This document shows positions 41,687 to 50,717 of a stretch of DNA of 64,000 nt, one piece after another. The stretch is from Clostridiales bacterium UBA1701 (GTDB lineage Bacteria > Bacillota > Clostridia > Oscillospirales > Oscillospiraceae). Every line of letters starts with the position of its first letter. Within the stretch, counting starts at the first letter, position 1. A program made the translations under genes and the position numbers. A model generated the notes under the pieces. It was not told the origin of the DNA. It made no database searches and worked only from the letters and a program-made list of their open reading frames with translations. The stretch covers positions 57,747-121,746 of the forward strand of contig DCJL01000025.1 in assembly GCA_002320035.1 (NCBI GenBank). The letters are read 5' to 3'.

Positions 41687-42901
41687 ATGGAAACAGTCAT
41701 TTTCAAAGACAGTCTCGTCGGCGCGGCGGAACTTATCCGGCAGGGAGAGCTTGTGGCGGTACCTACGGAGACGGTATACGGTCTTGCGGGAAACGCGCTG
41801 GATGAAAAGGCGGTGCATGAGATTTACCGGGTCAAGGGACGCCCGGAAGTAAAGCCGCTGTCCGTAATGATACCGGGGGCGGAGGCCATGGAGGATTGCT
41901 GTGATCCGGTGCCGGAGCAGGCATATGCGCTTGCCCGCCGCTTCTGGCCGGGGCCGCTCACCATCGTTTTAAAGTCAAAGCCCTCTGTTCCGGAGATTGT
42001 CCGGGCTGGGGGAGATACCCTTGGCCTGCGCTGCCCGGATCATCCGCTGACCCTTAAGGCCCTGCGCCTTGCAGGCGTGCCTTTTGCCGCGCCCTCCGCA
42101 AACCCCTCCGGAGCGCCGAGCCCCAAAACGGCGCAGGAGGTCGCGCGCTATTTTTCCGGGGAGATTGCCGGAATAATAGACGGCGGAGCCTGCGGCATCG
42201 GCCGGGAATCCACTATAATCGATATGAGTGCCGCGCCCTACAAAATTCTCCGCCCCGGCGCATTGCCGGAGGAAGACATTGCCGACGCACTGGCGGATCA
42301 TCTGCGCATAATAGGGATAACCGGCGGCACCGGCTGCGGAAAGACCACGGCTCTGAAGGAGCTTGAAAAGCGCGGGGCGCTTATCATCGACTGCGACCAG
42401 GTGTATCACCGCCTTCTGGACGAGAGCCGGGAGCTTCTTGAAGAGATCGGCCGCTATTTCCCCGGTGCCGTCACCGGCGGCATGCTGGACAGAAAGGCGC
42501 TGGGCGCCGTCGTTTTCTCCAATCAGGAGGCCCTGGAGGATCTGAACATTATCACCCACAAGCATGTGCATCTTGCTGTGCGCGATCTTCTGCGGGACTG
42601 GGCCATGAAGGGCGGCACGCTCGCCGCCATTGATGCCATTGAGCTCATAAGCAGCGGCATTGCCAAGCGCTGCGGAGTGACGATAGGCGTTATTGCGCAG
42701 GAGGAAACCAGAATACGCCGCATTATGGAGCGGGACTCCATCAGCCGGGAATACGCCCTCATGCGGGTTAAGGCCCAGCGGCCCAACGCTTATTTTGAGC
42801 AAAACTGTGACTTTACAGTAAGCAACGATTCAGACAGAGAACAATTTATTGCCGGATTTAACGGCCTGATTGAGGAGGTACTTACAAAATGGACGAAATG
42901 A
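41687..42901 (+). CDS. Fusion: threonylcarbamoyl-AMP synthase (Sua5/TsaC) + dephospho-CoA kinase (CoaE)
   Basis: This continuous 404-aa frame holds two enzymes. Residues 1-205 are a YrdC/Sua5 domain: VPTETVYGLAGNA, VKGRP, WPGPLTIVL and APSANPSG (S137, N139). It makes threonylcarbamoyl-AMP for tRNA t6A. Residues 206-404 are CoaE: P-loop GGTGCGKTT (213-221), DCDQVYHRLL and ERDSISREYALMR. It does the last step of CoA synthesis. No stop, ATG, GTG or TTG separates the parts at the junction (near 42300), so it appears to be made as one chain. It follows prfA with no gap. Confidence 0.88.
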   Translation: METVIFKDSLVGAAELIRQGELVAVPTETVYGLAGNALDEKAVHEIYRVKGRPEVKPLSVMIPGAEAMEDCCDPVPEQAYALARRFWPGPLTIVLKSKPSVPEIVRAGGDTLGLRCPDHPLTLKALRLAGVPFAAPSANPSGAPSPKTAQEVARYFSGEIAGIIDGGACGIGRESTIIDMSAAPYKILRPGALPEEDIADALADHLRIIGITGGTGCGKTTALKELEKRGALIIDCDQVYHRLLDESRELLEEIGRYFPGAVTGGMLDRKALGAVVFSNQEALEDLNIITHKHVHLAVRDLLRDWAMKGGTLAAIDAIELISSGIAKRCGVTIGVIAQEETRIRRIMERDSISREYALMRVKAQRPNAYFEQNCDFTVSNDSDREQFIAGFNGLIEEVLTKWTK

Positions 42902-44271
42902 GGAGCAAGCTTTTTTATGAGCAGAAAAACGGCTACGACCTGATCGGTACCGAAGAGCGCATCGCCGTAGAAGAGTACAGCAGGGGCTACATGGAGTACC
43001 TGAACATCTCCCGCACCGAACGGGAGGCGGTCAACAACGCCATAGCAATCGCTATGGATCGGGGCTTTTCGGAGTACCGGCCCGGTATGGCGCTCAAGCC
43101 CGGTATGAAGATTTTCAGCAACAACCGGGGCAAGGCCCTGATGCTTGCCGTAATCGGGAAAAAACCTCTCAGTGAGGGCGCAGTCATTGCCGGGGCCCAT
43201 GTGGACGCGCCCAGGCTGGACCTGAAGCAGGTCACCATGTATGAGAGTGACGAGATGTGCTATTTCAAGACTCATTACTATGGCGGCATCAAGAAATACC
43301 AGTGGGTGACCATTCCGCTGGAGCTTCACGGTGTTGTGGCCCTCAAGAGCGGGGAAGTAGTGGAAGTCAGCATCGGTCGGGACCCGGAGGAACCCAAATT
43401 TGTGATAACCGACCTTCTGCCCCATCTGGCGCAGGACCAGATGAAAAAGACCATGGCCGAGGGCTTTACCGGAGAGGGCCTGAACATTCTCATCGGCAGC
43501 ACGCCTTATGCCGACGAGGGCAAGGACAGGGTCAAGCTTGCCGTCATGAGCATGCTCTACGATATGTATGGTATAACCGAAGAGGATTTCCTCTCTGCCG
43601 AGCTCACAGCGGTGCCCGCTTTTGATGTTTGCGAGATCGGCCTTGACCGCTCTCTCATCGGCGGCTACGGCCATGACGACAGGGTGTGCGCGTTTGCGGA
43701 GCTTAAGGCAATTTTTGATGTAAACCAGCCGGAAAAAACCTGCGTTTGCATTCTGGCTGACAAGGAGGAAACCGGCTCCGACGGCGTTACCGGCATGCAG
43801 AGCGCCGCGTTTGACTGCTTTATGGAGGATCTCTGCGCCGCGCAGGGCGTGGAGCTGCGCCGCTGCTACGAGAACAGCTTCTGCCTGTCTGCGGACGTGA
43901 GCAACGCTTATGATCCCCTCTACCCAGAGGTCTCCGAGAAGCGAAGCGACTCCAAGATAAACTACGGTATGGGTATCTGCAAGTTTACGGGCTCCAGAGG
44001 CAAGGCCGGCACCAGCGACGCCTCCGCGGAGCTGGTGGCTTATCTGCGGCGTATTTTCGCCGACAATGGCGTTGTATGGCAGATGGCGGAACTGGGCAAG
44101 GTTGATCAGGGCGGAGGCGGCACCATAGCCAAGTACATGGCAAACCGCAATATCGACACCATTGACGCGGGCGTTCCCGTGCTGAGCATGCATGCCCCCT
44201 TTGAGGTAGTGGCAAAGTTTGACTGTTATATGACCTACAAGGGTGTTCTGGCCGCCTATCAGGCAAAATAA
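42889..44271 (+). CDS. M18 family aminopeptidase
   Basis: The 460-aa zinc aminopeptidase starts at ATG 42889, with GAGGAGG 10 nt upstream. It overlaps the fusion gene by 13 nt. Metal-ligand regions are GAHVDAPRLDLK, GYGHDDRVCAF, DKEETGSDGVTG and the C-terminal VLSMHAPFE. The long-form N-terminus (ERIAVEEYSRGYMEYLNISRTER) fits the aminopeptidase I group. It is cytosolic and removes N-terminal residues from peptides. Confidence 0.93.
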   Translation: MDEMRSKLFYEQKNGYDLIGTEERIAVEEYSRGYMEYLNISRTEREAVNNAIAIAMDRGFSEYRPGMALKPGMKIFSNNRGKALMLAVIGKKPLSEGAVIAGAHVDAPRLDLKQVTMYESDEMCYFKTHYYGGIKKYQWVTIPLELHGVVALKSGEVVEVSIGRDPEEPKFVITDLLPHLAQDQMKKTMAEGFTGEGLNILIGSTPYADEGKDRVKLAVMSMLYDMYGITEEDFLSAELTAVPAFDVCEIGLDRSLIGGYGHDDRVCAFAELKAIFDVNQPEKTCVCILADKEETGSDGVTGMQSAAFDCFMEDLCAAQGVELRRCYENSFCLSADVSNAYDPLYPEVSEKRSDSKINYGMGICKFTGSRGKAGTSDASAELVAYLRRIFADNGVVWQMAELGKVDQGGGGTIAKYMANRNIDTIDAGVPVLSMHAPFEVVAKFDCYMTYKGVLAAYQAK

Positions 44272-44286
44272 GAAAAAACGCCGTGT

Positions 44287-44313
44287 AAACCGCCGTTTGC
44301 ACGGCGGTTTTTT
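44287..44313 (+). terminator. Intrinsic terminator after the M18 gene
   Basis: AAACCGCCGT (44287-44296) pairs with ACGGCGGTTT (44301-44310) over TTGC, inside a run of T to 44313. Confidence 0.92.
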
Positions 44314-44351
44314 ATGGCCTCCGATGGTTAAAATAGCTCTGAGGTGATGGC

Positions 44352-44975
44352 ATGGAAGAAATCAAAGAGCTTGGCTCCAGTAAGGCTGGCAGCATTCACT
44401 GCCTGACAATCGTTGGACAGATTGAGGGTCACCAGCTCCTGCCGGAGGACACAAAGAGCACAAAGTATGAGCATGTGCTGCCCCTGATTGCGGCTGTGGA
44501 AGAGTCCCCGGAGATCGAAGGTCTGCTGATCCTGCTCAATACCATGGGCGGGGATGTGGAGGCGGGGCTTGCCATCGCGGAGCTGATTGCGGGCATGAAA
44601 AAGCCCACGGTCTCCCTGGTCCTGGGAGGGGGGCACTCTATTGGCGTGCCGCTGGCCGTGGCGGCAAAGCGGAGCATGATCGCCCCCTCGGCGGCGATGA
44701 CAATTCATCCTGTGCGGATAAACGGGGTCGTCATAGGCGTGCCGCAGACCTATAATTATTTCTCCCGCATACAGGAGAGGATCGTCGGCTTTGTCACGGA
44801 ACACTCCAATATAAGCCGGGAGGAATATCTGAAGCTGATGACAAATACAGATGAGCTTGCAAACGATGTTGGCAGCGTCATACACGGGGCACAGGCGGTG
44901 GAAAGCGGGCTGATCGACTGCATGGGCGGCCTTGCCGACGCGCTTGCCTATCTCCACGGCAGAGGGCGGGAATAA
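44352..44975 (+). CDS. tepA: ClpP-class serine protease, TepA-like
   Basis: The 207-aa protein has the ClpP fold but is not ClpP. LLNTMGGDVEAGLAIAEL matches the oxyanion region. The nucleophile is S96 in GGGHSIGVPLA, and H119 is in MTIHPVRING. In Bacillus the homologue YmfB/TepA sits beside spoIIIE, as this gene sits near ftsK, and was linked to degradation of small proteins and signal peptides. A weak GAGGTGATGG region precedes ATG 44352. Confidence 0.87.
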   Translation: MEEIKELGSSKAGSIHCLTIVGQIEGHQLLPEDTKSTKYEHVLPLIAAVEESPEIEGLLILLNTMGGDVEAGLAIAELIAGMKKPTVSLVLGGGHSIGVPLAVAAKRSMIAPSAAMTIHPVRINGVVIGVPQTYNYFSRIQERIVGFVTEHSNISREEYLKLMTNTDELANDVGSVIHGAQAVESGLIDCMGGLADALAYLHGRGRE

Positions 44976-45007
44976 GTATATTACTTGGTCCTGCCGTTCT
45001 GCCGCTC

Positions 45008-45036
45008 TTGTTTTTCCCATAAAAATATGGTAATAT
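45008..45036 (+). promoter_or_regulatory. Promoter of uppP
   Basis: TTGTTT (45008-45013), a 17-bp spacer and TAATAT (45031-45036) lie 32 bases before uppP. Confidence 0.6.
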
Positions 45037-45068
45037 AAGTTTTATGATTATCGTGGGGGTATGTGCCG

Positions 45069-45902
45069 ATGAGCATATGGAGCGCTGTGATTCTTGGACT
45101 TGTTCAGGGGCTTGCGGAATTTCTTCCTATTTCGAGCTCCGGGCATCTGTCCATTTTGAATAATCTTTTTTCACTCTCCGCAGAAGAGGGCGGGCATCTT
45201 TTTTTTGATGTGCTGCTGCACCTGGGCACGCTGATTTCAATCTGCATTGTGTACTGGCAGGATATCGTCGATATGTTTTTTGAGGTTCTCGGTTTTGTGA
45301 ACCTGGGGCCTATGGCCGGGGCCCGGAGAGAGCGGTATCCGGCTGCCAGGCTGTTTTTTATGATCGTGGTAGCGACCCTTCCTCTGCTTCTCATACTCCC
45401 CATAAACGACATGCTGGAAAGCCTTTATTACAACAATTTCTTCATCGGCGTTGCTCTGGTGCTCACAGGCTGCATGCTCTATGTGTCTGACAGAATGACA
45501 CAGGGCAAAAAGACCGGCGGCAATATGACCGTGCTGGATGCGGTTATCATCGGGCTATGCCAGTGTGTTGCCACGGTTCCGGGGCTCTCCCGCTCTGGAA
45601 CGACCATCACCGCCGGCATTGCCACCGGCCTGCGGCGGGATTTTGCAGTAAAGTTTTCCTTCCTCATGTCTCTGCCCGCCGTGCTGGGGGCGAATATTCT
45701 CAGCTTTGCGGACGCTGTCAGAGAGGGTGTGGACTGGGCTAATATGCCCGCTTATCTGGTGGGCATGGCTGTGGCGCTGGTGTCCGGGATTGGGGCCATC
45801 ACACTTTTGAAATACATAGCCCAAAAGGGAAAATTCGGCGGTTTTGCCTACTATTGCTGGGTGATGGGCGTACTCTCGATCATTCTTACAATGATATTCT
45901 GA
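45069..45902 (+). CDS. uppP: Undecaprenyl-diphosphatase UppP/BacA
   Basis: The ~277-aa membrane protein starts at ATG 45069, with GGGGGT upstream. The two signature motifs are present: EFLPISSSGHL near the N-terminus and PGLSRSGTTITAGIATG near 175. About eight membrane segments are seen. It recycles the undecaprenyl pyrophosphate carrier used for peptidoglycan and for the surface glycans encoded at 4-9 kb. It also confers low-level bacitracin tolerance. Confidence 0.95.
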   Translation: MSIWSAVILGLVQGLAEFLPISSSGHLSILNNLFSLSAEEGGHLFFDVLLHLGTLISICIVYWQDIVDMFFEVLGFVNLGPMAGARRERYPAARLFFMIVVATLPLLLILPINDMLESLYYNNFFIGVALVLTGCMLYVSDRMTQGKKTGGNMTVLDAVIIGLCQCVATVPGLSRSGTTITAGIATGLRRDFAVKFSFLMSLPAVLGANILSFADAVREGVDWANMPAYLVGMAVALVSGIGAITLLKYIAQKGKFGGFAYYCWVMGVLSIILTMIF

Positions 45903-45921
45903 AGCTGGAAAGGACGCATAA

Positions 45922-48510
45922 ATGGCAAGCAATACAACTACGAAAAAAAAGAACGGCTCTGGCGCCGAAAAAAAACCAGACACCAGAGCCAGAAAAAATA
46001 CCCGCGCGGACAATTTCCCGCCGCCGCAGCCTCCCGCCAGGCCCATACACAGAGAGGTTTCCGGCGTCGTGTTTCTGTTCCTGGCTGTGTTTATGGTGAT
46101 TGCCTGCTTCAATACCGACGGGGCTTTCATCGCCTTTTTTGCGAATCTGGTGAAGGGGCTTATTGGTTGGGGCTTCTGGCTTACGGCGCCGGTTTTTCTG
46201 CTGCTGGCATATATTCTTCTTTTTCACAAGGGGCGCCCGGTATCCCTTCGAGTGAGCGCGGCGCTGCTTTTGCCGGTTATTGTCGCGGCCATGCTTCAGC
46301 TTATGCTGTGCGATTCCATGTCGGCAAATTTTGAATTCAAGGCTGCGGTGGGGCTTTTGTTTGAACAGGGGCAGGCGCTTGCGTGCGGCGGCGTTGCGGG
46401 CGGGCTGATTGCCGCCGGCCTGGAGATGGCGTTCAGCGTTTATGGGGCGGTGCCGCTGCTTATCGTGGCTCTGGTCTTTTGCCTGATTGCAGCGCTGAAC
46501 ATAAAGCTTTCCGATCTATTCGGGCGCAGCCGTGAGCGGGCGGCCATGGCGCCTCCTGCGGCGGAGCCGCCTGCGGCGAAGCACAGCGGAAAAGAGAGAA
46601 CAAGGGCCGCAAGGGAAGAAAAAAGGATCGAGCGTATTCCCCGCGGCAGTTTTCCCATCGATATTCCTCTGGGGGATGACGATGAGGCGCTTCCCTTTAA
46701 CGACCTAGGCCTTGAGGGGGAAAAAAGCCCTGAGCCGGAAGCGCGATCCGGCCACAGAGCAAAGGTGCGCCGCAAGAGCGATGGCACGGATGCGTCTGTC
46801 CGGCCCGCGCAGCCCGGGGAAGCGGTTCCTTCCGTTCCTGATGGCATGGGTCCGGCGGCATATACCACTGAGATATCTGACCCGCCCCGTGTCAGGAAAA
46901 TCAGCCGGGATGAGGTTGAAGCGGAGGCGAAGGCAATGGCCGGCCAGATTTCAGCGCAAAAAAACGGGTCTGAATATCAGTTCCCGCCCATTGACCTGCT
47001 GCGGGGCAGCACAGCGGGGACCATTGATGCCCGGGAAGAGATCATGCTCAACCGGGACAGGCTGGAGGGGGCGATAAGGAGCTTTGGCATCAGCGCCGCT
47101 ATTGTGGGCGTTACCCGGGGACCTACCGTTACCAGGTACGATATCGAGCTTGACCAAGGCGTGAAGCTGGCCAGGGTTACCAATCTGGCCGGGGATCTGG
47201 CACTGGCTCTGGGCGTTATAAACGTCCGCATTGCGCCGATACCGGATAAAATTTCAACTGTGGGTATTGAGGTGCCCAACAAAATAGTCAGCACCGTTTA
47301 TCTCCGGGATATTATTGAGTCCGCCCGATTTACCAGCGCGAAATCCAGGCTCAGCTTTGCTCTCGGCAAGGATATCGGAGGCGAGTGCATTGTCGGCAAT
47401 ATCGCAAAGCTCCCCCATATGCTGATTGCGGGCACCACCGGCTCCGGTAAATCCGTCTGCATGAATTCCCTCATTCTCAGCATTTTGTATAAGGCCCGGC
47501 CGGATGAGGTCCGTCTCATCATGATTGATCCGAAAATGGTTGAGCTGGGTGTTTACAATGGGATTCCTCATCTCTATGTGCCTGTGGTGACAGACCCCAA
47601 GAAAGCCGCGGGCGCCCTGCAGTGGTCGGTTGTAGAGATGCTCAAGCGCTACCGCCTGTTTTCAGAGGCGGGGGTCAGGGATCTTGCAAATTACAACCGG
47701 CACTGTGAGGCTGCCGGGGAGGATACCCTGCCCCAGGTCGTGATCGTTATTGACGAGCTGGCGGATCTTATGCTGGTGGCTTCCAAAGAGGTCGAGGAGA
47801 GCATCTGCCGGGTAGCCCAAATGGGCCGTGCCGCCGGGATGCACCTGGTCATCGCCACACAGCGCCCTTCTGCGGACGTTATTACCGGCCTTATGAAGGC
47901 GAATATTCCTTCCCGCATTGCCTTTGCGGTATCCTCCGCCATGGAAAGCCGCATCATTCTTGATCAGGCCGGAGCGGAGAAGCTTGTAGGCATGGGTGAC
48001 ATGCTCTTTTCACCTGTGGGCTGCGGCAAGCCTACCCGTATCCAGGGTGCTTTTGTGTCCGACGATGAGCGGGAAAATGTTATCCAGTTTATTAAGGAAG
48101 GCGCGGGGGAGGCCCAGCAAAATAATGAGATAGAGGAATTTATGAATAAGGCGGCGGAGGACAAGGGCTCATCCGACGGCGGAAAGGGCACCCGGGATGA
48201 GGGCGCTCTCGAGGGCTATGACGAAATGCTTCCGCAGGCGGCCGAGGTGGTTATCGAAGCCGGCTCCTGCTCCGTTTCCATGCTCCAGCGGCGGGCTAAA
48301 CTCGGCTACTCCAGAGCGGCCCGCATTGTGGATCAGATGGAGGAGCTGGGCATTGTGGGGCCCTACGAAGGCGCAAAGCCCCGGCAGGTCCTTGTTGACC
48401 GGGCGGGCTGGCACGACATTCAGGTCCAGCTTGGCCTTGCCGCAGACGAGGATATGGCCCTGGCTGCCGAAATGAATGAAAATCAGGAAACATACGACTT
48501 TGAAGGATAA
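45922..48510 (+). CDS. ftsK: DNA translocase FtsK/SpoIIIE
   Basis: The 862-aa protein has a basic N-terminus and four membrane segments within about residues 40-190. A long charged linker (about 195-345) follows. The motor carries Walker A GTTGSGKS (K510) and Walker B VIVIDELADLM. The C-terminal gamma winged helix, which reads KOPS/SRS sites, includes SVSMLQRRAKLGYSRAARIVDQ. It pumps DNA through the septum in division and sporulation. Telling FtsK from SpoIIIE is not possible from sequence alone. Confidence 0.95.
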   Translation: MASNTTTKKKNGSGAEKKPDTRARKNTRADNFPPPQPPARPIHREVSGVVFLFLAVFMVIACFNTDGAFIAFFANLVKGLIGWGFWLTAPVFLLLAYILLFHKGRPVSLRVSAALLLPVIVAAMLQLMLCDSMSANFEFKAAVGLLFEQGQALACGGVAGGLIAAGLEMAFSVYGAVPLLIVALVFCLIAALNIKLSDLFGRSRERAAMAPPAAEPPAAKHSGKERTRAAREEKRIERIPRGSFPIDIPLGDDDEALPFNDLGLEGEKSPEPEARSGHRAKVRRKSDGTDASVRPAQPGEAVPSVPDGMGPAAYTTEISDPPRVRKISRDEVEAEAKAMAGQISAQKNGSEYQFPPIDLLRGSTAGTIDAREEIMLNRDRLEGAIRSFGISAAIVGVTRGPTVTRYDIELDQGVKLARVTNLAGDLALALGVINVRIAPIPDKISTVGIEVPNKIVSTVYLRDIIESARFTSAKSRLSFALGKDIGGECIVGNIAKLPHMLIAGTTGSGKSVCMNSLILSILYKARPDEVRLIMIDPKMVELGVYNGIPHLYVPVVTDPKKAAGALQWSVVEMLKRYRLFSEAGVRDLANYNRHCEAAGEDTLPQVVIVIDELADLMLVASKEVEESICRVAQMGRAAGMHLVIATQRPSADVITGLMKANIPSRIAFAVSSAMESRIILDQAGAEKLVGMGDMLFSPVGCGKPTRIQGAFVSDDERENVIQFIKEGAGEAQQNNEIEEFMNKAAEDKGSSDGGKGTRDEGALEGYDEMLPQAAEVVIEAGSCSVSMLQRRAKLGYSRAARIVDQMEELGIVGPYEGAKPRQVLVDRAGWHDIQVQLGLAADEDMALAAEMNENQETYDFEG

Positions 48511-48512
48511 GC

Positions 48513-48532
48513 GGAGGGGTGCGTTCGCACCC
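48513..48532 (+). promoter_or_regulatory. Shine-Dalgarno followed by a hairpin before mrnC
   Basis: GGAGG (48513-48517) is followed by GGGTGC (48517-48522), loop GTTC, then GCACCC (48527-48532). The homology-based start, ATG 48549, is 31 nt beyond the SD but about half that if the stem folds. Confidence 0.35.
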
Positions 48533-48548
48533 TTGCGCGGTACATGAA

Positions 48549-48947
48549 ATGGACTATTTTTGCCCCGGAATGACTCTGCGGGAAGTAAACCGCATCAGTA
48601 TGCTCGGCCTTGCTCATATTGGAGACGGGGTTTATGAGCTCTTAACCCGCACCATGCTCTGCCGGCAGGGCCATTCCTCTGTCGGAACCCTGCACCGTCT
48701 TACCGTGTCCTATGTGAACGCCCCGGCTCAGGCAAAGGCTGCCGAAAAACTCCAGTCTCTTCTGGAGGAGGATGAGCTGGCCATATTCAAGCGCGGCCGC
48801 AATGCCCGTGTAAACTCCGTTCCTCAGCATGCGGACATAGGAGAGTATCATGCCGCCACCGGGCTTGAGGCCCTGTTCGGCTGGCTCTATCTGCAGGGGA
48901 AAACGGAAAGAATAAATCAGCTCTTTGCTGCCGTTATGGGCGAATAA
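48549..48947 (+). CDS. mrnC: Mini-ribonuclease III
   Basis: The ~132-aa protein consists of an RNase III catalytic domain without the dsRNA-binding domain. LGLAHIGDGVYELLTRTML carries the catalytic acidic residues. NAPAQAKAAEKL and RGRNARVNSVPQHAD are Mini-III motifs. It matures 23S rRNA ends in Firmicutes. ATG 48549 fits the family start; a GTG at 48519 would add 10 residues. It is usually near cysS; here it sits between ftsK and rqcH. Confidence 0.92.
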   Translation: MDYFCPGMTLREVNRISMLGLAHIGDGVYELLTRTMLCRQGHSSVGTLHRLTVSYVNAPAQAKAAEKLQSLLEEDELAIFKRGRNARVNSVPQHADIGEYHAATGLEALFGWLYLQGKTERINQLFAAVMGE

Positions 48948-48960
48948 TACGGAGAAAATC

Positions 48961-50682
48961 ATGCCTCTAGATGCCATTACAATAAAGGCCCTTGCGGCGG
49001 AGCTTGACGAAAAGCTCTGCGGAGGGAAAATAGACAAGGTACAGCAGCCAGAGAGAGATATGCTTCTTCTCTCCCTGCGTGCCCGGGGCGGAAATATGCG
49101 TCTGCTGCTGTCCGCCGGAACGGGCAGCGCCAGAGCACACATCAGCGCCGCCGCGTTTGAAAATCCGGCGGAGCCGCCCATGTTCTGCATGCTCATGCGA
49201 AAGTACCTTACGGGCGCCAGAATCCTTTCCCTGCGCCAGCCGGAACTGGAACGAATGCTTGTAATCGAACTTGCGTGCCGGGATGAGCTGGGCCTTGAAT
49301 CCCGCAGGCGGCTTATCGTGGAGATGATCGGGCGCAGCGCAAATGTGATCCTGGTAGGTGAGGATGGGCGTATTATCGACTGTATGCGCCGGGCGGATTT
49401 CGGCGGGGACGCGATGCGCCGTATGCTTCCCGGCATGATTTACAGAATGCCGCCCAAGCAGGAAAAGACAGCCTTTTTCTCTGTATCTTCCCAGGACAGG
49501 CGGAATCTTTCGGCGGGAGCAGACAGAACGATCCCGGTGGATAAATGGTTGCTTTCGGTCTTTTCGGGGCTTTCGCCGCTTATATGCAGGGAACTCTCCG
49601 CCCGCTGCGGCGGCAGCTACGATACGCTCCCTGAAATGATGGATGCCCTTGCGGAAAGCGTGGATGCGGGAGACTTCTGTCCCACCATGCTCATTCGGGA
49701 CGGAAAGCCTCTGGATTTCAGCTTTATGCCCATCAGCCAGTACGGGCAGAGCGTGAGCTTCGAGCGCTTTGAAAGCTTTTCCGAGCTTCTGGATGCCTTT
49801 TATTCCCGCCGGGACAGAGCCGAACAGCAGCGCCGCCGCTCCCATGAGCTTACCCGAAGCATCAAGACCGCCCGGGACAGGCTTGCCCGGAAACTGTCCA
49901 GCCAGCGGCAGGAACTTGAACGCACGGAAGGACGAGAGAATGTACGCAAGACGGCGGAACTTGTAACGGCCAATCTATACAGGCTCAAGAGGGGAGACCG
50001 CGCTCTTGTCTGCCAGGATTATTACGATCCGGCCTGCCCGGAAATAAACATTCCGCTGGATCCCCTGAAAACGCCGCAGCAAAACGCCGCCGCCCTTTTC
50101 AAGGAGTACAACAAGCTCAAGGGAGCGAAAAAGCACCTGACGGTTCTTGTTGAACAGGGGGAGCGGCAGCTTGATTATCTCAACAGCGTGCTGGATGAGC
50201 TTGACCGGGCGGAAAGCGAGAAAGACCTTGCCGATATCCGCCGGGAGCTTATGGAGACCGGCTACATCCGCCGCAGCCGCGGCGCGAAGCCCGAGCGGCG
50301 AAAGCCCCAGGCCCCTCTGCGCTTCCTGTCTGACGATGGATTTGAAATCCTGGTTGGCCGCAGCAATGTACAGAACGATGAACTGACTACGAAAACCGCC
50401 CGCAGGACAGATTATTGGCTCCACGCCCAAAAGCTTCATGGCAGCCATGTGATTATCCGCTGTGATGGCATGGAACCGCCGGAGGATACCATCCTCCAGG
50501 CGGCAGGGCTTGCGGCTTATTACTCCCAGGGCAGGGAGGGAGGCCGGGTCACTGTGGACTATACGATGGTCAAAAACGTCCGCAAACCCGCCGGCGCGCT
50601 GCCGGGGAAGGTAATATATACCGAATACCGCAGTCTGAGCGCTCAGGCGGACGAGAATTTGGCAGAGCGGCTGCGTAAGTAA
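48961..50682 (+). CDS. rqcH: NFACT family protein, RqcH (Rqc2 homologue)
   Basis: The ~573-aa protein starts at ATG 48961, with CGGAGA upstream. The NFACT-N domain (DAITIKALAAELDEKLCGGKIDKVQ) is followed by a helical coiled-coil middle (about 270-440). The C-terminal NFACT-R domain has ARRTDYWLHAQKLHGSHVII and VDYTMVKNVRKP. RqcH binds stalled 50S-peptidyl-tRNA and adds alanine tails for degradation, which ties it to ClpXP in this window. Older names call it fibronectin-binding protein. Confidence 0.93.
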   Translation: MPLDAITIKALAAELDEKLCGGKIDKVQQPERDMLLLSLRARGGNMRLLLSAGTGSARAHISAAAFENPAEPPMFCMLMRKYLTGARILSLRQPELERMLVIELACRDELGLESRRRLIVEMIGRSANVILVGEDGRIIDCMRRADFGGDAMRRMLPGMIYRMPPKQEKTAFFSVSSQDRRNLSAGADRTIPVDKWLLSVFSGLSPLICRELSARCGGSYDTLPEMMDALAESVDAGDFCPTMLIRDGKPLDFSFMPISQYGQSVSFERFESFSELLDAFYSRRDRAEQQRRRSHELTRSIKTARDRLARKLSSQRQELERTEGRENVRKTAELVTANLYRLKRGDRALVCQDYYDPACPEINIPLDPLKTPQQNAAALFKEYNKLKGAKKHLTVLVEQGERQLDYLNSVLDELDRAESEKDLADIRRELMETGYIRRSRGAKPERRKPQAPLRFLSDDGFEILVGRSNVQNDELTTKTARRTDYWLHAQKLHGSHVIIRCDGMEPPEDTILQAAGLAAYYSQGREGGRVTVDYTMVKNVRKPAGALPGKVIYTEYRSLSAQADENLAERLRK

Positions 50683-50717
50683 GAGATTTTTAGACGAAAG
50701 GAAATGGTGAAAAACGA

